Assembly: GCF_004341515.1 (NCBI RefSeq)
Contig: NZ_SLZF01000017.1
Coordinates: 1 to 64,000 of the forward strand
DNA length: 64,000 nt
From: Allobosea sp. BK604
GTDB lineage: Bacteria > Pseudomonadota > Alphaproteobacteria > Rhizobiales > Beijerinckiaceae
Direction: 5' to 3'
A model generated the notes under the pieces. The model did not search any database. It worked only from the letters and a program-made list of their open reading frames with translations, and was not told the DNA's origin. Below, piece by piece: positions 9,601 through 17,491 of the stretch. Made by a program: the position numbers and the translations under genes. Numbering within the stretch: position 1 is the stretch's first letter; the number at the start of each line of letters is the position of its first letter.

Positions 9601-11528
9601 ATGGTCGGGTCGAGCCTGGCGACGTCGATCTGGCCGCCATTGGCCAGTTCCAGCGTCATGTCGTGCAGCCAGACCCGGGACGCCTCGGGCGCCTCGCGGG
9701 AGCCGGCTGCCGGCTGCGGCGTCAGGTTGAAGGTGCGCTCGTTGACGACGCGGAAGCCCATATTCTCCAGCACCGGCACGCGCGCCGAGAGCGCGATCGC
9801 TGCGCCGCGGGAGAAGACCTTGAGGTTGGCGCGCGTCGCCGGATCGCCCTCGCGGCGGTAGAGATTGACCGCGCGTGGGCGCTCGGCCGAGAGCTTCTGC
9901 AGCATCTCGATGTCTTCGAGCGCATCCATCGCCGAGAAGCGCTCGCGATAGGCGGCGCCGAAGGCCTCGGCATAGCGCTCGGTCAGGGCGCGCGCGGCCG
10001 GGCCGGCCTTCTGGTCGTCGAGCACATCCTTGAGGCCATCGGCCCAGGTGCGGACGATCGAGGCGATGCCGGCCTCCAGGGTGGCGCGGTCGATCTGCGG
10101 GGTTTCGCCCTCGTCGCGGCCGACGATGTAATGCGTGCGCGAGAGCGGCCCGTCCGGATAGGCCGGGTAGGCGGCCGAGAGCCGGCCCTGGTAGATCCGG
10201 GCCAGGAAATCGCCGACGCGACGGCGCACCGAGGTGTCGTAGCGGTCCTTCGGGATGAAGACGAGGATCGAGACGAAACGATCGAACTCGTCGACGCGAG
10301 CCAACGCGCGAATGCGCGGCCGCTCGGTAAGCTGGAGAATGTCGAGCGCGAAGCTCTCGAGCGTCTCGACATCGATCTGGAAAAGCTCGTCGCGGGGGAA
10401 GGCGTCGAGCACGTTGAGCAGGGCCCGGCCGGAATAGCTCGCGGTGTCGAAGCCGCTATTGCGGACGACGCGGGCGACCTTGAGCCGCAAATAGGGAATG
10501 GCGCGGGCCGAGCCGGTATAGGCGTTCGAGGTCAGGAGGCCGACGACCCGCAGCTCGCCGTCGAGATGCCCGTCGGTGGTGAAGAGCTTGACGCCGACAT
10601 AGTCGAGATGGACGCGGCGATGCACGCGGCTCTTGACGTTGGCCTTGGTGATGATCAGCGCCTGCGGCTTCTCGAGGAAGGCGCGGATCTCTGGCGTCAT
10701 CACCACGAGCTCGCGGTTCTTGCGGAGAACGCGGACCTCGGGGTCGCGCAGGATGCCGAGCCCGGTGCCGTCGATCGGATCGGCCGCCGCATCGCCGCCG
10801 GGGAAGCGATAGGCGCGCATGCCGAGCAGGGTGAAATTGTCGCCGGCGATCCATTCGAGGAAGTTCAGCGCCTCGGTGATCTCGTCTTCCGGCAGCGGCG
10901 GCGGGTTGGCGCGATAGGCCTGGATCACCTCGGTCAGCCGACCGCGCATCGCGGCCCAGTCGTCGACGGCAAGGCTGACATCGACATAGACGCGCTCGAG
11001 GCCGGCGCACAGGCGCTCGCGCGCCTCCGGCGTGTCGATGCGATCGAGATGGATATGGATCAGGCTTTCGCGGCGGGTGCCCTCGGGCGCGCGTCCGGCC
11101 GCCTCGCCGGCGAGTGCGAGGAAGGCGCCGCTGGCGTCGCGCGCGACGGCCAGGATCGGATGGGCGACGAGGCGCGGCTCGTAGCCCTGGTCGGTGAGCT
11201 CGGCCAACGTCGAATCGAGCAGAAAGGCGCGGTTGTCGTTGACGACTTCGAGGATGGTGATCTGGCGTTCGCGGCCATCCTCGCTGAACGATTCGTCGCG
11301 GAAGCGCAGGTTGGGCGTGTTCGGGGCGCGCGTCGCGCTGAGGTGCCGATAGGCTTCCGCGGCGGCACGGGCGAGCATGGCCGGCGGCAGCGCGACGAGG
11401 TCCTCGGCGACGGTGCGGCCGAAGAGCAGGCGCGGGAATTCGGGAGGCATGCCGCTGTCGAGGCCGGCCGCAGCGGCCTCGATCGCGTTCACAGCTTCGA
11501 CCGTCGCATTGGTCACGAGCTCAGTCAT
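6675..11528 (-). CDS. NAD-dependent glutamate dehydrogenase, large (180 kDa) type
   Basis: Oxidatively deaminates glutamate to 2-oxoglutarate and ammonium, feeding amino-acid carbon into the TCA cycle. Length is 1,617 residues. N-terminal ACT-like regulatory segments occupy roughly the first 500 residues. The catalytic core follows: ARGGLRWSDRPQDFRTEVLGL (about 820), the lysine motif PVGAKGGFFPK (about 855), DKGTATFSDTAN and the dinucleotide region GVGDMSGDVFGNGML (about 1000). The start MTELVTNATVEAV was chosen over an ATG 12 codons upstream because AGGGGGG lies 4-10 bases before it. Its linkage to the Trm112-like gene is by position only. Confidence 0.96.
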   Translation of the reverse strand: MTELVTNATVEAVNAIEAAAAGLDSGMPPEFPRLLFGRTVAEDLVALPPAMLARAAAEAYRHLSATRAPNTPNLRFRDESFSEDGRERQITILEVVNDNRAFLLDSTLAELTDQGYEPRLVAHPILAVARDASGAFLALAGEAAGRAPEGTRRESLIHIHLDRIDTPEARERLCAGLERVYVDVSLAVDDWAAMRGRLTEVIQAYRANPPPLPEDEITEALNFLEWIAGDNFTLLGMRAYRFPGGDAAADPIDGTGLGILRDPEVRVLRKNRELVVMTPEIRAFLEKPQALIITKANVKSRVHRRVHLDYVGVKLFTTDGHLDGELRVVGLLTSNAYTGSARAIPYLRLKVARVVRNSGFDTASYSGRALLNVLDAFPRDELFQIDVETLESFALDILQLTERPRIRALARVDEFDRFVSILVFIPKDRYDTSVRRRVGDFLARIYQGRLSAAYPAYPDGPLSRTHYIVGRDEGETPQIDRATLEAGIASIVRTWADGLKDVLDDQKAGPAARALTERYAEAFGAAYRERFSAMDALEDIEMLQKLSAERPRAVNLYRREGDPATRANLKVFSRGAAIALSARVPVLENMGFRVVNERTFNLTPQPAAGSREAPEASRVWLHDMTLELANGGQIDVARLDPTIEAALMAQFRGLAESDRFDQLVLAAGLAWREAALLRALGRYLRQVGAPYAQDYIADALTRHSGIAARLISYFVAKFDPRLGDNARNVKVASEREAIETALNDVTSLDEDRILRRLVNLIESALRTNFFQTGADGHPRGTISIKFECARLDELPLPRPLYEIFVYSPRVEGVHLRFGKVARGGLRWSDRPQDFRTEVLGLVKAQQVKNAVIVPVGAKGGFFPKQLPAPTDRQAWLAEGTESYRIFVRTLLELTDNLEGETVVPPPETVRHDGDDPYLVVAADKGTATFSDTANALSLEKGHWLGDAFASGGSQGYDHKKMGITARGAWEAVKRHFREIDVDIQATPFSVAGVGDMSGDVFGNGMLLSPAIKLVAAFDHRDIFLDPEPDPATSLAERQRLFDLPRSSWQDYDKSLISPGGGIFSRQAKSIPLSPALQALLDIDKPEATPPEVMTAILKARVDLLWFGGIGTYIRATDESDAQVGDRANDAIRVTGSDIRAKVIGEGANLGATQRGRIEAARKGVRLNTDAIDNSAGVNTSDVEVNIKIALADPVRDGRLAEDDRNALLVEMTEDVGLLVLRNNYLQTLALSLTEMQGATATPALRRLMLSLEAEGRLDRSVEYLPTDIQLAEREKRGEGLTRPELSVLLAYAKLALHDALLESAVPDDLYLNSELTRYFPKALRDAYPAEIASHKLRREIVATQLANAIVNRGGPAIVSTLADQTRAEAPAIAAAYAIARDSFDLIALNGAIDALDARVSGKTQMGLYAAAQELVTDRMSWFLRRGVAKPGAIEQTIAHYAKGVAAVAVELDSLLPEAAAQARAARIAVLTSEGVPETLAVRVASLPALAQATDIVDIADRTGRSISEVAWIHFGVDSVFGLSSLAVSAGTVPATDDYERMARERAVETLVDAHAGLTQEISAGTNGAGTLDGWLESRGQEADRTRATVSAIAMSGLSLPKLMVAAGMLADLPRRQP

Positions 11529-11660
11529 GCCGACCCCCCTGTTATTTTGCCGCAGCGATGACATAGGCTGCGCGGCCTTTCAACTTTTGCCGGCGAATGC
11601 GTCGGCATCCCGGTCGATCAGCCGATTTATATCAGCTTGGACGACGCAAGGAGCCGGACA

Positions 11661-12278
11661 ATGTCGAACAAGCATGACAAATCGAAGATGGGTGAGATGC
11701 CGGCAAAGCAGGATGCCCCGCCCAAGGTGATGGCACTCGACCTGCCGCAGGCGGCGTTATCGGAGGCAAATCAGGCCTATTTCGCGAAATGCCAGGAGAA
11801 GCTCGGCTTCATCCCCTATGTCCTGCTCGCCTATGCGCATGACGACGCGAAGCTCTCGGCCTTCGCCGCCTTCTACAACGACCTGATGCTCAGTCCGTCC
11901 GGCCTGTCCAAGCTGGAGCGCGAGATGATCGCGGTCGCGGTCTCGAGCGTGAACCATTGCTATTACTGCCTGACGGCACATGGCGCGGCGGTGCGCCAGC
12001 TCTCGGGCGACTCGGTGCTGGGCGAACTGATGGCGATGAACTACCGGGCGGCCGAGCTCTCGGCGCGCCACCGCGCCATGCTCGATTTCGCGGTGAGGCT
12101 GACCGAGGCGTCGGATCACATCGGGGAGGCCGACCGCGAAGGGCTGCGCAAGGCGGGGTTCGGCGAGCGCGACATCTGGGACATCAGCGCGGTCGCCGCC
12201 TTTTTCAACATGTCGAACCGGATGGCATCGGCGGTCGATATGCGGCCGAACGAGCAATATCACAGCCAATCGCGCTGA
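11661..12278 (+). CDS. AhpD-like peroxidase-related protein
   Basis: A 205-residue protein of the carboxymuconolactone decarboxylase/AhpD superfamily, subgroup 'uncharacterized peroxidase-related'. The key segment SVNHCYYCLTAHGAAVRQ carries the CxxC pair and the following His of the AhpD proton relay; DIWDISAVAAFFNMSNRMAS near the C-terminus is typical of this subgroup. Start MSNKHDKSK follows AAGGAG at 11648-11653. The likely role is disulfide or peroxide chemistry in the cytoplasm; the substrate is unknown. It is divergent from the glutamate dehydrogenase. Confidence 0.88.
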   Translation: MSNKHDKSKMGEMPAKQDAPPKVMALDLPQAALSEANQAYFAKCQEKLGFIPYVLLAYAHDDAKLSAFAAFYNDLMLSPSGLSKLEREMIAVAVSSVNHCYYCLTAHGAAVRQLSGDSVLGELMAMNYRAAELSARHRAMLDFAVRLTEASDHIGEADREGLRKAGFGERDIWDISAVAAFFNMSNRMASAVDMRPNEQYHSQSR

Positions 12279-12286
12279 TTCTCGCC

Positions 12287-12410
12287 GTCGCTGCGAGGAG
12301 CGTGAGCTCCGAATCAATCCCGGGAGATGGAGCGCTCCGCCGCCCCTCAAGCACTTCGCTGGGCCCGTGCTCGGGCCTGCCGAAGGCCCGTCTCGGTGCT
12401 CGCAATGATG
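12287..12410. repeat. Palindromic repeat, TCATTGCGAG family (long form)
   Basis: About 124 bases running from cgtcgctgcgaggagcg to ggtgctcgcaatgatg. It shares its arms (tgcgaggagc.tgagctccgaat and ctcgggc.tgccgaaggc) and its length with the element at 41150-41272, so the two are copies of one unit. Shorter relatives are at 31024 and 60910. The ends are inverted and can pair. Confidence 0.8.
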
Positions 12411-12419
12411 AGGGATGCA

Positions 12420-12580
12420 CAAAGAAAAACGGCCAGCGGGAACCGCCAGCCGTTGAGGTAGCCTCGAACCGAATGGCCCGGTCCCATCGAAGCCCCGGGG
12501 GGCTGGGGGGCTGACGTATCCGGAACTCCGCGGAACCGGGCCGTCGAGGCAACGTCGAGGAGTTGAACCTCTCAACTTGG
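12420..12580 (-). ncRNA. Candidate structured small RNA ending in a terminator
   Basis: Read on the minus strand, nested helices form. The 10-base segment at 12567-12576 pairs with 12452-12459 (8 bp, 2-base bulge). GCCTCGA (12550-12544) pairs with TCGAGGC (12467-12461). An 11-bp helix joins 12542-12532 to 12485-12475. The apex is a C-rich loop of two C-runs. A 12-bp terminator and U-run follow directly. One pair in the long helix and two in the terminator stem are G.U in minus-strand RNA but A.C in plus-strand RNA, which indicates the strand. No clear promoter is visible, so the 5' end is approximate. I cannot match it to a named family. Confidence 0.45.
12428..12454 (-). terminator. Rho-independent terminator on the minus strand
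   Basis: In minus-strand RNA, AACGGC-TGGCGG pairs with CCGCTG-GCCGTT as 12 continuous pairs (two G.U) around a 3-base loop, followed by TTTCTTTG. No minus-strand protein gene precedes it within 300 bases, so its natural client is the RNA candidate at 12420-12580. Confidence 0.75.
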
Positions 12581-12794
12581 CCATGGCTTGACGCGTTCGG
12601 GGCGAAATTGCGGCGAGCCTGACGAAGGCGTGATGTTTTTCTTCGACCCAGATCCCTGCTGTGGACGCGGTCAAAAGGCTGCGGTTTTCGGGATCTTTCG
12701 CCGGCAATGCCTTGCCAGCGCAGCATTGCGGGCGCATCATCAGCGGGCAGAGATTGAGCGGAAGCGAGTGATCGCACCGCCAGCGGGAGGCGCG

Positions 12795-13163
12795 ATGAGC
12801 GAAAGCGAAACTCCGCAATCGCATGGGGCCGGGGCGGTCGTCGCCTTCCCCGGCCCGAGCAAGCCGGCGACGGTCACGTTCGATCGACGCGAACTCTCCG
12901 AGCTCCTGAACCTCTACGGCCGCATGGTCGCAGCCGGTGAGTGGCGCGACTACGCCATCGATTTCCTCAAGGACAAGGCGCAGTTCTCGGTCTACCGCCG
13001 CTCCTCCGAGGTGCCGCTCTATCGCATCGTCAAGGATCCGGCGCTGGCCAAGCGGCAGGGCGCCTATTCGGTGGTGGCTACGACGGGGCTGATCCTGAAG
13101 CGCGGGCCGGATCTCGCGCGCGTACTGCGCGTGCTGGAGAAACCGCTGAAGGTGGTCGGCTGA
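12795..13163 (+). CDS. DUF2794 family protein
   Basis: A 122-residue cytoplasmic protein starting MSESETPQSHGAGAVV, after GGGAGG 5 bases upstream. The conserved part runs from VTFDRRELSELLNLYGRMVA through WRDYAIDFLKDKAQFSVYRRS, PLYRIVKDPALA and GAYSVVATTGLILKRGPDL, the signature of DUF2794, a family widespread in Alphaproteobacteria with no known function. It is followed by a degenerate palindromic repeat and the convergent GNAT gene. Confidence 0.9.
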   Translation: MSESETPQSHGAGAVVAFPGPSKPATVTFDRRELSELLNLYGRMVAAGEWRDYAIDFLKDKAQFSVYRRSSEVPLYRIVKDPALAKRQGAYSVVATTGLILKRGPDLARVLRVLEKPLKVVG

Positions 13164-13270
13164 ACGGCTTCCGTCATTCTAGGGCAGGGCGCAACGCAGA
13201 CCGGGGAATTCCAGGCGGAGCGACGCTCCGTTTGCGAGATGCTCGGGTCAAGCCCTGGCGTGAGGGCGGG

Positions 13271-13804
13271 TCAGCCCGGCGGGGTGTCGTTGCCCTCGCC
13301 GAGCGCGCGCTGCATCAGCATCTGATCGAGCCAGCGCCCGTGCTTGTAGCCGACCGATTTGGCGATGCCGATGAGTTCGAAGCCGGCCTGCTCGTGCAGG
13401 CGCCGCGATGCCTGTGAGGCGCCGTTGCCGTCGCCGATCACGGCGACCATCTGGCGGAAGCCGCGGGCCTCGCAGGCGGCGATCAGCGCGGTGAGCAGGG
13501 CGCGGCCGATGCCCATCCCTTGGGCCTGGCGGGCGAGATAGATCGAATCCTCGACCGTGTGGCGGTAGGCCGGGCGCGGACGATAGGGGCCGGCATAGGC
13601 ATAGCCGAGAATGTCCTGGCTGCGATGCGCCACCAGATAGGGATAGCCATCGGCGACAAGCGCCTCGAAACGACGCTGCATCTCGCCCGGCGACGGGGGC
13701 TCCAGTTCCCAGGAGGCGGTGCCGTGACGGACCGCGTCGGCATAGATGGTGGTGATGACGGGGATATCGTCCGGCCGCCCGTCCCGGATCGCGAAAGCGT
13801 TCAT
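13271..13804 (-). CDS. GNAT N-acetyltransferase, phosphinothricin/MnaT-like
   Basis: A 177-residue acetyl-CoA-dependent acetyltransferase. It matches the PAT/MnaT subgroup: IRDGRPDDIPVITTIYADAV at the start, GTASWELEPPSPGEMQRR, YAGPYRPRPAYRHTVEDSIYL, then the acetyl-CoA loop QGMGIGRALL and KSVGYKHGRWLDQMLMQR at the end. Related enzymes acetylate phosphinothricin, methionine sulfoximine or amino acids; the substrate here is unknown. Start MNAFAIRDG was chosen by homology. A strong terminator stands only 37 bases upstream, so its promoter must be very short, overlap the hairpin, or be replaced by read-through. Confidence 0.88.
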   Translation of the reverse strand: MNAFAIRDGRPDDIPVITTIYADAVRHGTASWELEPPSPGEMQRRFEALVADGYPYLVAHRSQDILGYAYAGPYRPRPAYRHTVEDSIYLARQAQGMGIGRALLTALIAACEARGFRQMVAVIGDGNGASQASRRLHEQAGFELIGIAKSVGYKHGRWLDQMLMQRALGEGNDTPPG

Positions 13805-13840
13805 GCCGGCGATGATGGACCGGGCTTGCGGCAAAAGAAA

Positions 13841-13864
13841 AGCCCCGGCCTTGCAGCCGGGGCT
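13841..13864 (-). terminator. Rho-independent terminator of the Bax-inhibitor-1 gene
   Basis: AGCCCCGGC / GCCGGGGCT, a 9-bp stem with 6-base loop, followed on the minus strand by TTTTCTTTTG. It lies between the Bax-inhibitor-1 stop and the GNAT start. Confidence 0.85.
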
Positions 13865-13888
13865 CGATCGACCCGCATGGGTCGCTTG

Positions 13889-14680
13889 TCACTGGTTGCG
13901 GTTGCCGAACAGCGACAGCAGCATCTGGAACATGTTGACGAAGTTCAGGTAGAGCGACAGGGCGCCGTTCACCGAGAGCTTCGCGGCCTCTTCAGGGCCG
14001 AGATCCGAGTAGAGATACATCTCCTTCAGGCGCTGGGTATCCCAGGCGGTCAGGCCGGCGAAGACCAGAACGCCGATCACGGAGATCGCGAAGGAGAGCG
14101 CGCTCGAGGCCAGGAAGATATTGACCAGCGAAGCGATCACCAGGCCGATCAGGCCCATGATCAGGAAGGAGCCAATGCCCGACAGCGACTTGGTGGTGGT
14201 GTAGCCATAGAGGCTCAGGCCACCGAAGGTCGCGGCGGTGATGAAGAAGACCTGCACCACCGAGGCGCCGGTGTAGCGGATCAGCAGCGTCGAGAGCGAA
14301 AGGCCCATGACGGCCGAGAACACGAAGAACATCGTGCGCGCCGAAGCCGCCGACATCCGGTCCATCCGGAACGAGAAGAAGAAGATGAAGGCGAGCGGAG
14401 CGAGCGCCACCACCCACATCAGCGGCGTGCCGTAAAGCAGCTTGCCGAATTCGGTGAGGTAGATGCTCTGGCCGATACGCGCGGCGGCGCTGGCCTGGTC
14501 GGCGGCGATGGCGAGCTTGTTCACGCCAAGCGCGGAGAGTGCCGAGATGGCAAGGCCGATCACCATGTTGTTGTAGACGCCGAGCATGAACGAGCGCAGG
14601 CCCTGATCCATCTCGACGGCGCTGGTCTGCTGTGCGCGGGCCGCACCCCAGACCGGAGCGTTGCGGTCGAAGTTGCTCAT
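13889..14680 (-). CDS. Bax inhibitor-1/YccA family membrane protein
   Basis: A 263-residue inner-membrane protein with seven hydrophobic segments after a soluble N-terminus (MSNFDRNAPVWGAARAQ). Family marks are GLRSFMLGVYNNMVIGLAISA, the middle AFIFFFSFRMDRMSAA and the C-terminal GLTAWDTQRLKEMY with its conserved Asp. BI-1 relatives act as pH-sensitive calcium leak channels or modulate membrane proteases; the bacterial role is open. It is monocistronic, with its own terminator. Confidence 0.92.
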   Translation of the reverse strand: MSNFDRNAPVWGAARAQQTSAVEMDQGLRSFMLGVYNNMVIGLAISALSALGVNKLAIAADQASAAARIGQSIYLTEFGKLLYGTPLMWVVALAPLAFIFFFSFRMDRMSAASARTMFFVFSAVMGLSLSTLLIRYTGASVVQVFFITAATFGGLSLYGYTTTKSLSGIGSFLIMGLIGLVIASLVNIFLASSALSFAISVIGVLVFAGLTAWDTQRLKEMYLYSDLGPEEAAKLSVNGALSLYLNFVNMFQMLLSLFGNRNQ

Positions 14681-14830
14681 GGAGAGTGTTCCCCTGATTG
14701 AACTCTGAGGCGGATATCGCCTCCGCGACAGCCACCATCGCGCACAATCGTGGCGACAGCGGGGAATATGAGGGGGATTATCGCCGCTTACAAGAGGCCG
14801 GCATGGTTAAGGCGGCCAACCGGATAGAAA

Positions 14831-14864
14831 CGCGGGCGCGCAATGATGCAATGCGGCGCCCGCG
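14831..14864 (-). terminator. Terminator-like hairpin after ybbAP
   Basis: A perfect 9-bp GC stem CGCGGGCGC / GCGCCCGCG with a 16-base loop, followed on the minus strand by GTTTCTATCC. It begins about 35 bases after the YbbP stop. The U-run is short, so efficiency is uncertain. Confidence 0.55.
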
Positions 14865-14897
14865 CCATGTCTAAAATCTGCTCACGAACGCGAGAGG

Positions 14898-17486
14898 TTA
14901 TAAATTCCGCAGATGAGAAGCCGGCGCCTTCGACAGTATTTGTAGAGTGCCGGCCAGGCCGAACAGGACCGTGACGACAATTGCCGCAGTCGCCGCAAGG
15001 ATAGCGCCGGTCGGGTTGCCAACGAATTCGATCTTCATCACCTGCGTAACGACGCCCCAGCCGGCGAGAGCGCCCGCGACGACACCAAAGACCGCCGAGA
15101 CGAGCCCGATGCCGGCATATTCGAGGGCGTACGACGAAAGTATAAAGCGGCGAGTTGCCCCAAGCGTCTTCAGGATCATCGCGTCGTAGAGCCGCGCCCG
15201 CTGTCCGGCGGCCAGGGCGCCGGCAAGAACCAGCAGGCTCGCGACAATGGCCAGGGCGGATGCGCCACGGATCGCGGTGGCGAGCTGGCCGACCAGCGTG
15301 TTGACCGCCTCCAGCGCATCCTTGACCCGGACCGCCGTCACCGCCGGGAATTCGACCGAGAGATGGCGCAGCAGCAGCGCGTCGGCAGTGGCGTCGCTGC
15401 CGGAGGTGACCGTGGCGAGGTTGGTATGCGGCGCACCGGCGAAGGTGTTGGGCGAGAACACCATGACGAAATTGATGCCGAGCGAGCGCCATTCGATCGT
15501 ACGCAGATTGGCGATTCGGGCGGTGATGTTGCGGCCGAGCACGTTGACGGTGACGGGATCGCCGACCTTCAGCCCGAGGCCCGCGGCGACCGGCGCATCG
15601 AAGGAAACCAGCGGCTCGCCGCGATAATCGGCCGGCCACCACTGCCCGGCGGTGATGGTCGAGCCTTCCGGCATGGTGGCGGCGAAGGTGATGCCGCGGT
15701 CGCCTTCGAGCACCCATGCGGCCTGTTCGGAGGCCTTCACGTCCTCGGCCTTGACGCCGTTCAGGCTGACGATGCGCCCGCGCATCATCGGCACGCTCTC
15801 GATCGTCGCGTCGGGCCGCTCGCGCTTGAGGAAGGCGTCGAAGCGCTGGGCCTGGGCCGCGGGGATGTCGAGGAAGAAGAAGCTCGGCGCCTTTGCGGGC
15901 AGGGCCTGGGTGAGCTGGCGGGTGAGACTGACATCGATGAAGGCGAGCGCCGAGAGCAGCGCGACGCCAAGGCCGAGCGAGAGCACCAGCGAGGGCGTCA
16001 GCGCGCCCGGCCGATGGGTGTTGGCGAGCGCCATCCTGACCGATGGATTTCGCGCGCGCGGGCTGCGCTTCGCCAGCGCCATCACGCCCCAGGCGACGAG
16101 CCGCAGCAGCAGGAAGACGCCGGCCGCGACGCCGATATAGATCAGCGCGATGCGCCGGTCATAGGCGAAGGCGATGGCGACGCCGACGAGGCCGAGCAGC
16201 GCCGCAGCGAAGACGGCGAGATAGATCGTTCGCGGCCGGCGGGCATCGGGCTCGATCTGGTCGCGGAACAGCGCCGAAACCGGCACATCATGGGCGCGGC
16301 CGAGCGGCAGGATGGCGAAGACGAGCGCGGTCAGGAAGCCATAGAGCGCCGCGACCACGAGCTCGCCCGGCGCCAGCGTCGGCTCGAAGGGCAGCGGCAG
16401 CAGATCCTTCAGGGCGTGACCGATCGCGAAAGGGGCGGCGGCGCCGAGGGCGAGCCCGATCGCGATGCCGATGGCGGCGACCAGCATCACCTCGCTCAGG
16501 TGGATGGTGACGACGCGGCCGCCGGTGGCGCCAATCGCCTTCATCGTGGCGAAGTCGAGCTTCTTGGCCTCGACGAAGCGGCGCACCGCATTCGCCACGC
16601 CGACGCCGCCGACCAGGAGCGCGGTCAGGCCGACGAGTGTCAGGAACTGGGTGAAGCGCTCGAGATTGCGCTGGAAGCTCGGTGCGGCGTTGGCGCGCGA
16701 GCGGATTTCCCAGCCGGCATCGGGCTGCTCGCGCCCGGCAGAGGCGATCAGCGCGTCGAGCGCCGCATCGCCGGAGGCGGTCGCCGGCAGGATGACGCGA
16801 TAGGTCCAGCGCACCAGGCTGCCCGGCTGGAGCAGGCCGGTGGTGCGTAGCGCATCCTGCGAGATCAGGAGGCGCGGGCCGAAGCCGACGCCGGTCGCGA
16901 TCTTGTCGGGCTCGGAGGTGAGCGTCGCGCGCAGCTGAATTCGCGCGGCGCCGACATTGATCGTGTCGCCGGTCTTGAGGTCGAGCCGGCCGAGCAGCAC
17001 CGGATCGGCGATCGCGCCGAAGACGCCGTCGCGCGAGCCAAGCAGCTCGGCGAGGGGTACCTGCGGCTCGCTCTCGACCTGGCCGATGCTGGGATAGGCG
17101 CCGTCGACCGCCTTGATTTCGACGAGCGCCGCGCCCTTGTCGCCGGCATTGGCCATGCCGCGCAAGGTCGCGATGGCGGAGACCGCGCCGCGCGACTCGA
17201 GGAAGGCGCGCTCCTGGGGCGTCGCCTCGCGGTGGATCAGGCTGAAGGCGGCGTCGCCGCCGAGGATGCGCCGGCCCTCGCGATTGAGCCCTTCGGTCAG
17301 GCCACGCGAGGCGGAGGCGACGGCTGCGATCGCCATGACGCCGAGCGCCAGGCAGGCGATGAAGACACCGAAGCCGCGCAGGCCGCCGCGCAAATCGCGC
17401 CAGGCCAGTCGCAAGGCGAGCAGGAGGCCGAGTGGGCGGCTGGAGGCGGCAGGGCCGGCGGCGGGCTTGACCGGAGCGTGCATCAT
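14898..17486 (-). CDS. ybbP: ABC exporter permease, FtsX/YbbP type
   Basis: An 862-residue inner-membrane permease with two FtsX-type units: a first membrane segment (about residues 35-60), a large periplasmic part, three segments (about 270-400), then a second block with further segments and three C-terminal ones (VASLLVLAGALAAGQRARLYD, YALEYAGIGLVSAVFGV, GAILAATAAIVVTVLFGL). This is the YbbP/LolE-like layout. E. coli YbbAP exports hydrophobic compounds and is linked to TesA, as here. ATGs at 17486 and 17483 are both possible. It starts 5 bases after the ATPase stop, so the two are coupled. Confidence 0.92.
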   Translation of the reverse strand: MMHAPVKPAAGPAASSRPLGLLLALRLAWRDLRGGLRGFGVFIACLALGVMAIAAVASASRGLTEGLNREGRRILGGDAAFSLIHREATPQERAFLESRGAVSAIATLRGMANAGDKGAALVEIKAVDGAYPSIGQVESEPQVPLAELLGSRDGVFGAIADPVLLGRLDLKTGDTINVGAARIQLRATLTSEPDKIATGVGFGPRLLISQDALRTTGLLQPGSLVRWTYRVILPATASGDAALDALIASAGREQPDAGWEIRSRANAAPSFQRNLERFTQFLTLVGLTALLVGGVGVANAVRRFVEAKKLDFATMKAIGATGGRVVTIHLSEVMLVAAIGIAIGLALGAAAPFAIGHALKDLLPLPFEPTLAPGELVVAALYGFLTALVFAILPLGRAHDVPVSALFRDQIEPDARRPRTIYLAVFAAALLGLVGVAIAFAYDRRIALIYIGVAAGVFLLLRLVAWGVMALAKRSPRARNPSVRMALANTHRPGALTPSLVLSLGLGVALLSALAFIDVSLTRQLTQALPAKAPSFFFLDIPAAQAQRFDAFLKRERPDATIESVPMMRGRIVSLNGVKAEDVKASEQAAWVLEGDRGITFAATMPEGSTITAGQWWPADYRGEPLVSFDAPVAAGLGLKVGDPVTVNVLGRNITARIANLRTIEWRSLGINFVMVFSPNTFAGAPHTNLATVTSGSDATADALLLRHLSVEFPAVTAVRVKDALEAVNTLVGQLATAIRGASALAIVASLLVLAGALAAGQRARLYDAMILKTLGATRRFILSSYALEYAGIGLVSAVFGVVAGALAGWGVVTQVMKIEFVGNPTGAILAATAAIVVTVLFGLAGTLQILSKAPASHLRNL

Positions 17487-17491
17487 CGGCC

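Larger units (their letters stand above)
12279..12794. other. Gene-free stretch between the AhpD-like gene and DUF2794
   Basis: 516 bases with no believable gene. From left to right it holds a palindromic repeat (12287-12410), a minus-strand rho-independent terminator (12428-12454), a structured RNA candidate (12420-12580), and about 200 bases leading to the DUF2794 start. Open frames crossing it are GC-driven shadows. Confidence 0.8.

Noticed and set aside
8604..11561. 985-codon open frame on the plus strand opposite the glutamate dehydrogenase
   Set aside because: Codon-position GC bias of a GC-rich gene opens the opposite frames. The product is low-complexity, rich in Arg, Glu, Gly and Asp with no domain, while the minus strand reads as an intact GDH.
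12560..12580. tRNA-like T arm (GGTTCAACTCC) on the minus strand
   Set aside because: No acceptor stem, D arm or anticodon arm can be formed around it; it is part of the longer RNA structure.
11757..12824. Minus-strand open frame through the AhpD-like gene and the structured RNA
   Set aside because: It overlaps a well-supported plus-strand gene, its product has no family, and the region 12420-12580 shows RNA pairing rather than codon bias.
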